Of a DNA stretch of 64,000 bases, positions 30,701-40,200 are shown piece after piece. The notes under the pieces are model-generated. The model had not been told where the DNA came from, made no database searches, and saw only the letters and a list, made by a program, of their open reading frames with translations. The DNA lies in contig CANMJA010000020.1 of NCBI GenBank assembly GCA_947498055.1, forward strand, positions 1 to 64,000, given 5' to 3'. A program made the translations under genes and the position numbers. Within the stretch, counting starts at the first letter, position 1; each line of letters opens with the position of its first letter. This DNA comes from an uncultured Tenacibaculum sp. Its GTDB lineage: Bacteria > Bacteroidota > Bacteroidia > Flavobacteriales > Flavobacteriaceae.

Positions 30701-30947
30701 AGACGGTTCATTTTTACGCTTCAGAGATATTAGTTTAAAATTTAAATTAAATAATGTAATTAAACTAAAATCGGTTGACCAAATAAACCTAACTTTATCT
30801 GGTAGAAATTTAATCACTATAACAGACTATTCTGGTTTAGACCCAGAAGCTGCTAGAGGTTTTGGTAATACTTTTCAAAGAGGGTTTGATGAATTTACAC
30901 ACCCAAACATTAAAAGTTATAATTTAGGTCTTAATATCACATTTTAA
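27771..30947 (+). CDS. SusC/RagA-family TonB-dependent receptor (pair 1)
   Basis: A 1058-aa outer-membrane receptor that, with its SusD partner, imports an oligomeric nutrient using TonB energy. Signal peptide 1-22 (ends SFA-QE). Residues ~25-100 form the carboxypeptidase-D-like regulatory domain (GPLPGVSVVKKGTKTGTETD). The plug follows with the SusC motif (ILIDGIEVSSSQ...GAAAGTIYGAQGANGVINI), then a ~22-strand barrel ending in YNLGLNITF with a terminal Phe. There is no STN domain, so no anti-sigma signalling is expected. It starts an operon with susD-1 (10-bp gap). No adjacent glycan-degrading enzymes reveal the substrate. Confidence 0.95.
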   Translation: MKTKINGILTLFLALIVQISFAQERTISGNVSDDSGPLPGVSVVKKGTKTGTETDFDGKYSIKAKTGDVLIFSFVGMKTVEKTIGSSNKVNVTLGEDSSVLDEVVVTGVASGTSRKKIGVSVNSVKAEDLQDAGAQSIDQALQGKIAGTVIQSTSGQPGQQQNIVLRAIGSLNSSQPMILIDGIEVSSSQNSIGGASNLSSRLSDIDFSNVERVETISGAAAGTIYGAQGANGVINIITKKGKAGKTKISINTNVGINNAITNEDMKRSTLHRYTTNSNGFMIDLNGVPVTQLNGDAQYLAVDVNERTVGTTNLGAEGINDTPFAEDIFDATDILFNTAISLKYGATVSGGSDKINYLVSGNKTQQESVLVPGEYVKYDARLNLGFEISDNLKVNTRFDVINSANDTGTNTDNANQNNLINNVFQNLPHVNFFNRNSEGELTVAPDATDANSTNPFFFRDIQTRLDQVTRYIANFDVNYKPFKVLNLNAKYGYDTYTQNFTFFQENKSSHQQVDQITNNKNGVFNLIDTQEYFQNLLLSANLTLDFEEDLKISAPITSTTTINFDWRDRNLRQNSVSGANIPVGSFGAFNVNQAATKTFNGFFESPFRTFGFLINQKVDFGSIAGFSAGLRRDQSNRFGSGKSFTFPRFDAYLNISELLDSDTVSGLKIRAAYGEAGIQPLFGQNLFTFQLTTVGSETISSVPGTVANPDLDVEISQEFEIGTDYKFNFNNNSNWFKSIDGSINYFDRKTSGAIFNLGLPTSSGTSAISSNAYDISSNGIEASLNINNYNTEDFSWDFGLRFTKSTATLDRIENDLPVVVGDFFVLEEGQEIGSFNVRKVVTSLDETDSQGSPIIAATDRENFTVASSGYVVNKNTGRAVITSETQTLGSTQPDFVMTFLNDFTFNNFISLSVQLDWFKGMDVYNRAKQWTYNNGIHADTSVPITIEDPTGTNQTGAFVSYYTSLYNTNVPTSHFIEDGSFLRFRDISLKFKLNNVIKLKSVDQINLTLSGRNLITITDYSGLDPEAARGFGNTFQRGFDEFTHPNIKSYNLGLNITF

Positions 30948-30957
30948 AATAAAAAAA

Positions 30958-32517
30958 ATGAAAAATATAATCAAATCGATATTAATACTAATAGTTACAA
31001 CTCTAATATGGAGTTGTCAAGACAACCTATTAGACACGAACATAGAACCAGTTAACAACAATTTACCTGATTTAAATTCATTAAAAACAGTTGATGGACT
31101 AACCACATACTCGAGAGGTATATACAGATCAATAGCCTCAAACGTTGCTGCAACAAATGATAGCCCTATGTTATGGTTTGTCTACGGATACCATGAAACT
31201 ATGGGAGACAATTTAACGATGCCATGGGGAAATTTTGGAGGCAGATGGATTAACCAACCGTCTTCAGTTACTCTTGATGATGGATCTGTAGTACTTCCAC
31301 CTGCTGGAGGTGCACAACCTGATGAAATAGCCATTAGAAATTCAAGAGCAGCTGGTAGTGATAATGCAACTCAATATGAATGGAGAGATATGTACCGCAT
31401 AATTGTACAATCTAACACTATCATTAAAGCTACTGAAAGCCTATCAATATCCGAATCAGAAAACCAAGCTTTTAACGCTTGGGCTCTATGGTGGAAAGCA
31501 TATGCTTACCACAGACTAGGATCTATTTATGAACAAGGAGTTATAAATACCAATAACCTAATTGACAATCCTATTCCTATTACTTCAGCTAATTTTGTTT
31601 CTAACACGGAACTTATTAATCAATCTAACTTACTTTTAGACCAACTAAATACAGTTCTTAGTTCGGTACCAGATGATGGACTATTTAACTCAAGATTAAA
31701 TAATTTTCAGCTAAGTTATATAGAATCAAAAGTAAACAAATCAGATTTATCAGAAAACTCGAACACATTAAGAGCAAGAAACCTAGTATACAATACTAGA
31801 GTAACTGATATGACAAATTCAAATTGGAACGATGTAATAACATGGTGTAATTCAGGAGTTTCAAACAATTCAGGAGCTTTTATAATGCAGTCAGAGACTT
31901 CTTTTATTAATAATTCTTGGCTTCCTGGACAGGTTACTGGTTTCTGGTACTTTCCTAGTGATCGTTTAATTCAAGATATCAACTCTGGTGACAATAGACT
32001 GAGTAGATACTTTACTTCTGGTTTTGATTTCCCTAACCCTAGAGGTAGAGGAATTCATTATGGAGCCTCTTACTTTTGGCAAAGTTCTTCTCCAATTGTA
32101 TCTGGTAATGAAAAAGAAGTTTCTATGTATTATGCAGGTTCTTTTGAAGAAAACCAACTTTTTTTAGCTGAAGCCAAAGTACGCACCGGAGATATTGAAG
32201 GAGGTTTATCTCACCTTGACGCTGTTAGAAACTTACAAGATTCAGGCCTTGCTGCAACTGTAGGTACAGGGTTAACAAATAATCAAGCTCTTGAGGAAAT
32301 TAGAAAAGAACGTAGATTAGCTTTAGTAATGAGAGCTGTTGCCTTTTATGATTCTCGTAGATATGGTATATCTAGTGGATCTAGAACAGGAGCGAGAGTG
32401 CTTGACACAAATGGTGTTGTTAACACAAATGCCACTATTAATTATGAATATCTAGACTACTGGCCAGTTCCAGCTTTTGAAGATGATTTTAATCCTGTCA
32501 ATCCTTCTCGAATATAA
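30958..32517 (+). CDS. SusD/RagB-family nutrient-binding lipoprotein (pair 1)
   Basis: A 519-aa surface lipoprotein: signal peptide with lipobox LIWSC (Cys20). The alpha-helical TPR-type SusD fold is suggested by WRDMYRIIVQSNTIIKA, WALWWKAYAYHRLG and the C-terminal IRKERRLALVMRAVAFYDSRRYG. It caps the SusC barrel and selects substrate. It directly follows susC-1 and is closed by a strong terminator (32527-32557). Confidence 0.93.
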   Translation: MKNIIKSILILIVTTLIWSCQDNLLDTNIEPVNNNLPDLNSLKTVDGLTTYSRGIYRSIASNVAATNDSPMLWFVYGYHETMGDNLTMPWGNFGGRWINQPSSVTLDDGSVVLPPAGGAQPDEIAIRNSRAAGSDNATQYEWRDMYRIIVQSNTIIKATESLSISESENQAFNAWALWWKAYAYHRLGSIYEQGVINTNNLIDNPIPITSANFVSNTELINQSNLLLDQLNTVLSSVPDDGLFNSRLNNFQLSYIESKVNKSDLSENSNTLRARNLVYNTRVTDMTNSNWNDVITWCNSGVSNNSGAFIMQSETSFINNSWLPGQVTGFWYFPSDRLIQDINSGDNRLSRYFTSGFDFPNPRGRGIHYGASYFWQSSSPIVSGNEKEVSMYYAGSFEENQLFLAEAKVRTGDIEGGLSHLDAVRNLQDSGLAATVGTGLTNNQALEEIRKERRLALVMRAVAFYDSRRYGISSGSRTGARVLDTNGVVNTNATINYEYLDYWPVPAFEDDFNPVNPSRI

Positions 32518-32526
32518 CGAAACATA

Positions 32527-32557
32527 AAAAGAGGTTGCAAAAAGCAACCTCTTTTTT
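32527..32557 (+). terminator. Terminator of SusC/SusD pair 1
   Basis: A perfect 12-bp stem (32527-32538 with 32544-32555, core GAGGTTGC/GCAACCTC) with an AAAAA loop and a T-run. It lies 10 bp after susD-1. Confidence 0.9.
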
Positions 32558-32574
32558 CTTTAATCTTTTTTACA

Positions 32575-35500
32575 ATGAAATATCTACCATTGAGTATTTT
32601 TATTTTTCTTTTATTAACAAATTGTCAAAAAACAAAAAATAAAAAATATTATTTATTTAAAAAAGTACCTAAAACACAAACTAATATTACTTTTCAAAAT
32701 AAAATTAAAGATGATGTAAAACATAACATCATGAATTACATATATTATTATAATGGCGGAGGTGTGTCTGTTGGTGATTTTAACAATGACAACTTACCCG
32801 ATATTTATTTTATTTCCAATAAAGGTGATAATAAATTATTTTTAAATAAAGGAAATTTAAATTTTGAAGACATCACAAAAAAAGCTGGTGTAAAAGGAAA
32901 AGCAGACTGGCAAACTGGAAGTACGATCATAGATATTAATAATGATGGTTATTTAGATATTTATGTTTGTGCAGTATCTGGATTATTAGGTTTTCAAGGT
33001 CACAATGAGTTATACATAAATAATGGAGACAATACCTTTACTGAAAAATCTAAAGATTACAATCTTGATTACAAAGGGTATTCTACACAAGCATATTTTT
33101 TTGATTATGACAAAGATGATGATTTGGATGTATATATTGTAAATCATGCAGTGCACACAAAAACTTCCCATGGGCCTGCTTTATTAAGAGAAAAAAGAAC
33201 TGGTTTAACTGGAGATGTATTATTAGAAAATATTGAAAATAAATATACAGACAGTAGTGAAAAAGCTAAAATACATGGAGGCGTTAATGGATATGGACTA
33301 AGTGCATCTATTATAGATTTCAACAATGATGGATGGGAAGACATTTATGTTTGTAATGATTTTCATGAGGACGATTATTATTACATTAATAACCAAGATG
33401 GAACATTTACTGAAACATTAAAAACAAAATTCTCTACTATTAGTAGATTTTCAATGGGTAGTGACGCTTCTGATGTCAATGGAGATGGTTATCCAGATCT
33501 AGTTACTTTAGATATGCTACCTAAAGATGAAAGAGCGGTTAAAGAATCTGAAGGAGATGACACCATGCTTAATGTTCATCTTAGATTACAAAAATTAGGA
33601 TATCAAGATCAATATTCTAGAAATATGCTACAAATTAATAATTCGGGAGATTTTTTTCATGAAGAAGCTTTATTTAACAACATAGAAGCTACGGACTGGA
33701 GTTGGACTCCTTTAATTGCTGATTTTAATAACGATGGCTATCAAGATTTATTCATTTCAAACGGAATTTTAAGACGTCCAAATGATTTAGATTTCAGAAT
33801 CTATGTTTCAAGCACTTACAAATATCGTAACAGAAATAAATCTAAAAACCAATGGTTACTAGAATCCTTAAAAGAAATGCCTAGCGGGAAAGCTCCTAAT
33901 CAAATATTTAAAGGCAATTCTACTAAATTTGAAAATAAAAATAACAAATGGATTGAAAACCTACCCTCTTTATCTAATGGTGCAACTTACTCAGATTTAG
34001 ATTTAGATGGAGATTTAGATTTGATTGTTAATAACATAAATGAAAATGCCTTTATCTATGAGAACACCTCTACAGGTAATAATTATATCTCTCTAAAGTT
34101 TGACTACAATTCTAAAAACAAAAATGGAAATGGTTCTAAAGCAATAGTATACTACGCTAATAAATCTCAACTAAAACAACTTAGAAACTCCAGAGGTTTC
34201 CTATCTTCTGTAGATAATAATTTACATTTTGGCTTAGACTCTATAAAAAAAATTGATTCAATTCATGTTATTTGGCCTAACAATTATGCACAAACCATTA
34301 CCAATCCAAAAATTAATCAACAAACAACTATAAAATATAATTCTTCTATTACTAAAAAATGGATATATAATCCAATAAAAAAAAGCAACTTATTTTCTAA
34401 AACCAATGACATTGTTTTCAAACATAAAGAAGATGATTATAATGATTTTTATGTAGAAAGATTAATTCCATATAAAGTTTCAACCTCTGGACCCGCTTTT
34501 TCAATAGGTGATATTGATAATAATGGTTATGATGATGTTTTTATTGGAAATGGCTCTGCCTATGAAGCAAAGCTCTACTTAAACAATGGTGAAAAACTTA
34601 TTGAAACTAAAACTAATTTAAGTGATGATGTCTTTTTTGAAGATGTCTGTTCTTCATTCTTTGACGCTGATAAAGATGGAGATTTAGATTTATATGTTGG
34701 CTCTGGAATTAACGAAAAAAGAGAAAAAAAATATGAAATAGATAGACTCTATATAAATAACAAAGGAAAATTTAATAGATCAAATAACTTACCCAACAAC
34801 CCAAACATTACATCTTGTGTAAAACCTTATGATTACGACAATGATGGAGACATTGATTTATTTATTGGTAATAGATCAAACCCTGACGATTTTGGTGAAT
34901 CTATAACGTCTTACCTATTAAATAATGACGGCAAAGGAAATTTCAAAAAAGATATTAATTTTAAATTAGCCTCTCATGTTACTGATGCTATCTGGGAAGA
35001 TGTTAACAATGACAATAGAAAAGATTTAATTATTGTAACAGAATGGGATTATCCTAAGATATATATTAATGATAATGGAAAATTTAATCTACTCGAAGAG
35101 TTCGACTCTTTATATGGGCTATGGCAAACAGTAGTTATGTTTGACATAGATAAAGATGGAGATAAAGATATTGTTTTAGGGAATTGGGGAAACAACACCA
35201 AATTTAAAGCCTCTAAAAAAACACCATTACTTATGTATCATTCAGATTTTGATTTAAATGGAAAAAAAGAAACGGTTCTTGCTTATAATCGAAATGAAAA
35301 ATACTACCCCATGTATTCAAAAGATGAATTAGCGTCTCAAATGAATTACATAAAAAAGAAATATGTAAAATATAAAGACTACGCATTAAAGACAATAGAA
35401 CAAGTATTAGGCGAAGAAGAGATAAAGAAATCAACAAAATATAAAATTAACGAACTTTCATCTGGCTATTTAGAAAACAACAATGGTAGTTTCAAAACCT

Positions 35501-35814
35501 TTATTAAACTACCAAAAGATTTCCAATTGGCACCTATTAATTCATTTCAAAAATTAATTATTAATAATGAAAATAATCTTCTGGTTTTTGGAAATTCAAA
35601 ATCTGTAAACACTTTCCATGGTAGTTATGAAGGAAACAAAGGACTATTTATAAATAACATAAAAAGTTACACAAAAACAAATTCATTAGGCATACTTCCT
35701 ATTGACGATCAAATAAACAAAAATGGTGTTGTTAAATTTAAAAACGAGAAAAAATTATTGATTATCTCAAATAATGATAGCCTTAAATCTTACAGAGTAA
35801 ATGAAAAAAAATAA
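32575..35814 (+). CDS. FG-GAP/VCBS repeat lipoprotein with ASPIC-UnbV domain
   Basis: A 1079-aa lipoprotein (signal peptide with lipobox LLTNC). It contains many FG-GAP/VCBS beta-propeller repeats with Ca-binding Dx[DN]xDGxxD-type loops, for example DFNNDNLPDIYF near 65, DINNDGYLDIYV, DFNNDGWEDIYV, DVNGDGYPDLVT, DLDLDGDLDLIV, and a second set after ~630 (DIDNNGYDDVFI, DADKDGDLDLYV, DYDNDGDIDLFI). Residues ~503-585 form an ASPIC/UnbV domain (NSRGFLSSVDNNLHFGLDS...IHVIWPN). Probably a surface or periplasm-facing calcium-stabilised binding protein. It overlaps the next gene by 14 bp, indicating coupled translation, and stands between two SusC/SusD pairs. Confidence 0.88.
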   Translation: MKYLPLSIFIFLLLTNCQKTKNKKYYLFKKVPKTQTNITFQNKIKDDVKHNIMNYIYYYNGGGVSVGDFNNDNLPDIYFISNKGDNKLFLNKGNLNFEDITKKAGVKGKADWQTGSTIIDINNDGYLDIYVCAVSGLLGFQGHNELYINNGDNTFTEKSKDYNLDYKGYSTQAYFFDYDKDDDLDVYIVNHAVHTKTSHGPALLREKRTGLTGDVLLENIENKYTDSSEKAKIHGGVNGYGLSASIIDFNNDGWEDIYVCNDFHEDDYYYINNQDGTFTETLKTKFSTISRFSMGSDASDVNGDGYPDLVTLDMLPKDERAVKESEGDDTMLNVHLRLQKLGYQDQYSRNMLQINNSGDFFHEEALFNNIEATDWSWTPLIADFNNDGYQDLFISNGILRRPNDLDFRIYVSSTYKYRNRNKSKNQWLLESLKEMPSGKAPNQIFKGNSTKFENKNNKWIENLPSLSNGATYSDLDLDGDLDLIVNNINENAFIYENTSTGNNYISLKFDYNSKNKNGNGSKAIVYYANKSQLKQLRNSRGFLSSVDNNLHFGLDSIKKIDSIHVIWPNNYAQTITNPKINQQTTIKYNSSITKKWIYNPIKKSNLFSKTNDIVFKHKEDDYNDFYVERLIPYKVSTSGPAFSIGDIDNNGYDDVFIGNGSAYEAKLYLNNGEKLIETKTNLSDDVFFEDVCSSFFDADKDGDLDLYVGSGINEKREKKYEIDRLYINNKGKFNRSNNLPNNPNITSCVKPYDYDNDGDIDLFIGNRSNPDDFGESITSYLLNNDGKGNFKKDINFKLASHVTDAIWEDVNNDNRKDLIIVTEWDYPKIYINDNGKFNLLEEFDSLYGLWQTVVMFDIDKDGDKDIVLGNWGNNTKFKASKKTPLLMYHSDFDLNGKKETVLAYNRNEKYYPMYSKDELASQMNYIKKKYVKYKDYALKTIEQVLGEEEIKKSTKYKINELSSGYLENNNGSFKTFIKLPKDFQLAPINSFQKLIINNENNLLVFGNSKSVNTFHGSYEGNKGLFINNIKSYTKTNSLGILPIDDQINKNGVVKFKNEKKLLIISNNDSLKSYRVNEKK

Positions 35815-37138
35815 GATCTATTTATATTGCTTTTTTTTAACACCTATTCTTTTTTTTAATTCATGTAAAAAAAAGCAAACTGAAATTAAAATTACTAGCT
35901 CCGATTATCATTCTTTAGTTGATAAACTAACAAGCATAATGATCCATGATGTTTTTTCTCCTCCCGTAGCAAGTAGAATTTATGCATATCCAAACATTGC
36001 TGCTTATGAAGCCCTAAACAGTCACAGCAAGGAATACCGAACACTATCCAACCAACTAAACGACTTAAATTTAACCAAATATAACAAAGACAATACTACT
36101 AATAAAGAATTAGCATCTGTTATTGCATACATCGACGTAGCTAAAGAATTAATCTTCTCTAAAGAAAAAATAACTTCCTACAGAGATAGTTTATATAATC
36201 TTTGGAAAAAAGAAAACAAAACTAGTTTTCACGAAGCTAAAAATCATGGTTTACATTATTCTTCTCAAATTATTCAATGGATGAACAATGATAACTATAA
36301 GCAATCAAGAACTTTTCCTGAACATAATGCTACTTCTGACGATGTATCTAAATGGAAACCTACTCCTCCATCTTACATGGATGCCATTGAACCGCATTGG
36401 AATAAAATAAGACCTTTTGTTTTAGATTCAGCTGCACAATTCAAACCAATTCCACCTCCAAAATTTTCTTTAGAGAAAGAAAGTGATTTTTATAAAGAAC
36501 TTATTAGTGTATACGATATAAGTAAAAAAATCACAAAAGAAGGTGACAGGTCTGAAGAGATCGCAATTGCCCAGTTTTGGGACTGTAATCCTTATGTTTC
36601 TGTAACAAGAGGTCATTTTATGTTTGCTTCAAAAAAAATAACTCCAGGAGCTCATTGGATTGGAATCTGTAAAATAGCTTCTTTAAAAACAAAATCAGAT
36701 TTCAAAAAAACCGTGTTTGCTTATACTAAAACATCCATCTCAATCGTAGATGCTTTTATAAGCTGCTGGGATGAAAAATACAGAAGTAATTTGGTAAGGC
36801 CAGAAACATTAATAAATAAATATATCGACGAAACTTGGGAACCTATTTTACAAACACCTCCTTTTCCGGAATATACTAGTGGACATTCTGTTGTTTCTGG
36901 AGCTGCTTCTGAAACATTAACAGAAATTTTTGGCGATAACTTTCAATTCAATGACACCACAGAACTTCCTTATGGTTTACCTTCTAGAAACTTTACATCT
37001 TTTAGAAAAGCCGCTGAAGAAGCCGCTATCAGTAGACTTTATGGAGGCATTCATTATATTTCTGCTATTAAAACTGGAATTAATCAAGGTAAAAATGTTT
37101 TTAATCATCATAAAAAAAAGATAGTTTATAAAAATTAA
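35801..37138 (+). CDS. Vanadium-dependent haloperoxidase-like PAP2 lipoprotein
   Basis: A 445-aa lipoprotein (lipobox FFNSC near residue 22). The C-terminal half has the three phosphate/vanadate-pocket motifs of the PAP2 superfamily: KYRSNLVRP, PEYTSGHSVVSGAA (Ser-Gly-His) and SRLYGGIHY. Sequence style matches the bacterial vanadium haloperoxidase-related proteins, which oxidise halides with peroxide or act as acid phosphatases; the residues seen cannot separate these activities. It overlaps the FG-GAP/ASPIC gene by 14 bp and is likely co-expressed with it. An extracytoplasmic location is implied by the lipobox. Confidence 0.83.
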   Translation: MKKNKIYLYCFFLTPILFFNSCKKKQTEIKITSSDYHSLVDKLTSIMIHDVFSPPVASRIYAYPNIAAYEALNSHSKEYRTLSNQLNDLNLTKYNKDNTTNKELASVIAYIDVAKELIFSKEKITSYRDSLYNLWKKENKTSFHEAKNHGLHYSSQIIQWMNNDNYKQSRTFPEHNATSDDVSKWKPTPPSYMDAIEPHWNKIRPFVLDSAAQFKPIPPPKFSLEKESDFYKELISVYDISKKITKEGDRSEEIAIAQFWDCNPYVSVTRGHFMFASKKITPGAHWIGICKIASLKTKSDFKKTVFAYTKTSISIVDAFISCWDEKYRSNLVRPETLINKYIDETWEPILQTPPFPEYTSGHSVVSGAASETLTEIFGDNFQFNDTTELPYGLPSRNFTSFRKAAEEAAISRLYGGIHYISAIKTGINQGKNVFNHHKKKIVYKN

Positions 37139-37220
37139 AATAGAGTATCGAAAAATACTTAAAAGAATCCATTAAACTTCATCATATATGCAACCATAAC
37201 TTCTTTTTTGTGTTAAAAAA

Positions 37221-37251
37221 TTGTTTATTTAAGATAAATTTAAGATTTTAG
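37221..37251 (+). promoter_or_regulatory. Promoter of susC-2
   Basis: TTG (37221-37223), a 17-nt spacer, TAAGATTTTAG (37241-37251), 27 bp before the ATG at 37279: identical geometry and -7 sequence to the susC-1 promoter. Confidence 0.6.
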
Positions 37252-37278
37252 CCGTTGATTAATTCAAACAATTATACA

Positions 37279-40200
37279 ATGAAAACAAAGTTTAATGGAA
37301 TTTTAACGCTCTTGCTAGCGTTGGTTGTGCAGATTTCTTTTGCACAAGATAGGACTATTTCAGGGACTGTTACAGATGATTCTGGACCACTACCTGGAGT
37401 TAGTATCTTAAAAAAAGGAAGTACTGCAGGTACTGAAACTGATTTTGATGGAAATTACTCTATTAAAGTAAAAACTGGTGATATATTAGTTTTTAGATTT
37501 GTAGGGTTAAAGACTGAAGAGAGAGTTGTTGGTACTTCTAACAACATTAGTTTAACCATGCAAACTGATAACTTACTTGAAGAAGTAATTGTAGTTGGTT
37601 ATGGTACAACTACTAAACAATCTTATGTTGGTACAGCATCCACAGTTAAGAAAGAAAACTTAGAAGCAAAATCATTTTCAAATGTATCTCAAGCCTTAGC
37701 TGGGGAGATTGCCGGAGTTACAGTAATCAACACTTCTGGACAACCTGGTACAATTGGTACAGTTCGTATTCGTGGTTATGGATCTCCAAATGGTAATCGT
37801 GATCCTTTATATGTTGTTGATGGTATACCTTTTGCCGGTAATTTTGATATTAATTCAATAAATCCTGCAGATATTAAAAGTACTACTGTATTAAAAGATG
37901 CTACAGCTACTGCAATTTATGGTTCTAGAGGTGCAAATGGTGTTGTTTTAATTACTACTAAGAGTGGTAGTAAATCTTCTGATAACTCATATATTGAAGT
38001 AGATGTTAAGACTGGTGTTAATGCACAAATTATTCCAAGATATGATGTACTAGATTCTCCTGAAGAATACATTGGTTATGTTTGGGAAGGTTTATTTAAT
38101 GAGGCTGCTATTGGTGGTAGCGCAACTCCTGTAGATGATGCAAATTCAAATTTATTTACCTCAACAGGTGCTGGTGCTGGTTACAATTTATGGAATGTTC
38201 CTAACATCTCAGCATTAATAGATCCTGCTACAAGAACAGTTAGACCTGGAGTTCAACGTCTTTTTACTCCTGAAAGATATGCTGATTTATCTTTTGGAGA
38301 AGGTATTAGACAAGAAGCTAGTCTTCGTATAGGAGGAGGATCTGAAAATTCAAAATATTTTGTTTCTTTCGGTTATTTAGATGATAGTGGATATTCTTTA
38401 AATTCTGATTTTAAAAGATATACTACAAGAATAAACATTAATTCAGATATTAAAGATTGGCTGAATGTTGGTGCTAATATTGGATATGCATATTCTGAAA
38501 GTACTAATAACGGGCAAACAGCTGGTGCTGAAAACATTTTTGAATTTGCTGATAAAATGGCTCCTATATATCCAGTTTTTGCTAGATTCCCAAATACAGG
38601 TACATTAATTCCTGATCCAGTTTTTGGAGGAAATCAATATGATTATGGATCTCCAACTGGTACTGCTAATGGATTTACCAGATCTAGACCAATTTCTAAC
38701 TTATTAAATCCAATAGCTTCTGCTTTACTAGATGCTACTCTTTTTGATACACATTCTTTAAATGGTAGTTTTTTCGCTAATTTTAAATTAACTAATGATT
38801 TAAAGTTTGAAACTAGATTTGGTGGACAGTATTCTTTAGAGCAAAGAAATGTTGTTGGTAATCATGTTTATGGAATTGCTGCTGGTACTAACGGTACTAT
38901 CAATGTTAGAAATAGAGTTAGATGGTCTCAAACATTTTTACAATTATTACGTTATACAAAATCTTTTGGAGATCACAATATAGAAGCATTAGTAGCTCAT
39001 GAAACATTTGAGCAAAGATTTGAACAAGAACAAAATTTCAAGCAAAATGTTATTGTACCAGGATTATTTAACTTAAATAATTATTTAGAAGCTAGTGCTC
39101 CTTCATCAGGGTTCGCCAATGGTTCTGGTATAGAATCATATTTTGGTCAAATTAATTATAACTATGCAAACAAGTATTTCTTAACTGGTTCATTAAGAAA
39201 TGATGGATCTTCTCGTTTTGTAAATGATAAATTTGGTACTTTTGGTTCTATTGGTGCTTCATGGATCGTTAGTAAAGAAGATTTTTTACAAGATAGTTTT
39301 ATTTCTTACTTAAAATTAAAAGCTTCTTGGGGTATTACAGGTGACCAACAAGGAGCTGCTACAGCTTCAGGTTTTAACACTTTTAACCCTGATTTTGTTG
39401 GAGGAAATTTAGCTCTTCTTAATAATTCATTTGGTGATCCAAATTTAACTTGGGAAACAACAAGAATGTTACAAGGAGGTGTTGAATTAAGTTTAGGTAA
39501 ATATGTGGATGCTAATATTGATTATTATCAAAGAAATACAGATAATTTATTCTTTACCCAACAAAGAGGATCATCTGCTGCAGTTACTGGTGGTATATTA
39601 GTAAATGATGGTGAAGTTCAATATAATGGTTTAGAATTTGATGTTACTGGACATTTAATAAATAAAGATAATTTTAAATTGGATTTATCTATAAATGGGG
39701 AAGTTTTAAGTAATGAAATGACTCAGATGCCTCTTGATCCAAGTAGTGGATTACCAAGGGTTGTAGACAATAGTTCTAGTCAAGATGGTCCTTACGCATT
39801 TGCATTAGGTCGTTCAATCTTTGATTTTTACATGCCAGAATGGGCTGGTGTTGACCCAGCAGATGGAGCTCCTTTATGGAATCAATATTATGATGATAAA
39901 AATAATAATGACGTATTAGATGCTGGGGAAGAAGATTTTTCTACTTTAGAAAATGGAGATCCTAGTACTACAAGTTCTTTATTTGAATACAGACAGACTG
40001 CTCAAAACGCAAACATAAAGAAAACAACTACTAAAACTTACTCTGATGCAAATCAAGTATTTGTTAACAAGTCGTTAATTCCTGATGTTAGAGGTGCTTT
40101 TAGGTTATCTGGTAAAGTAGGAAGTTTTGATTTCGCAACACAATTTACTTATAGTTTAGGAGGATACGGATATGATACTACCTATTCAGAATTAGTGTCT

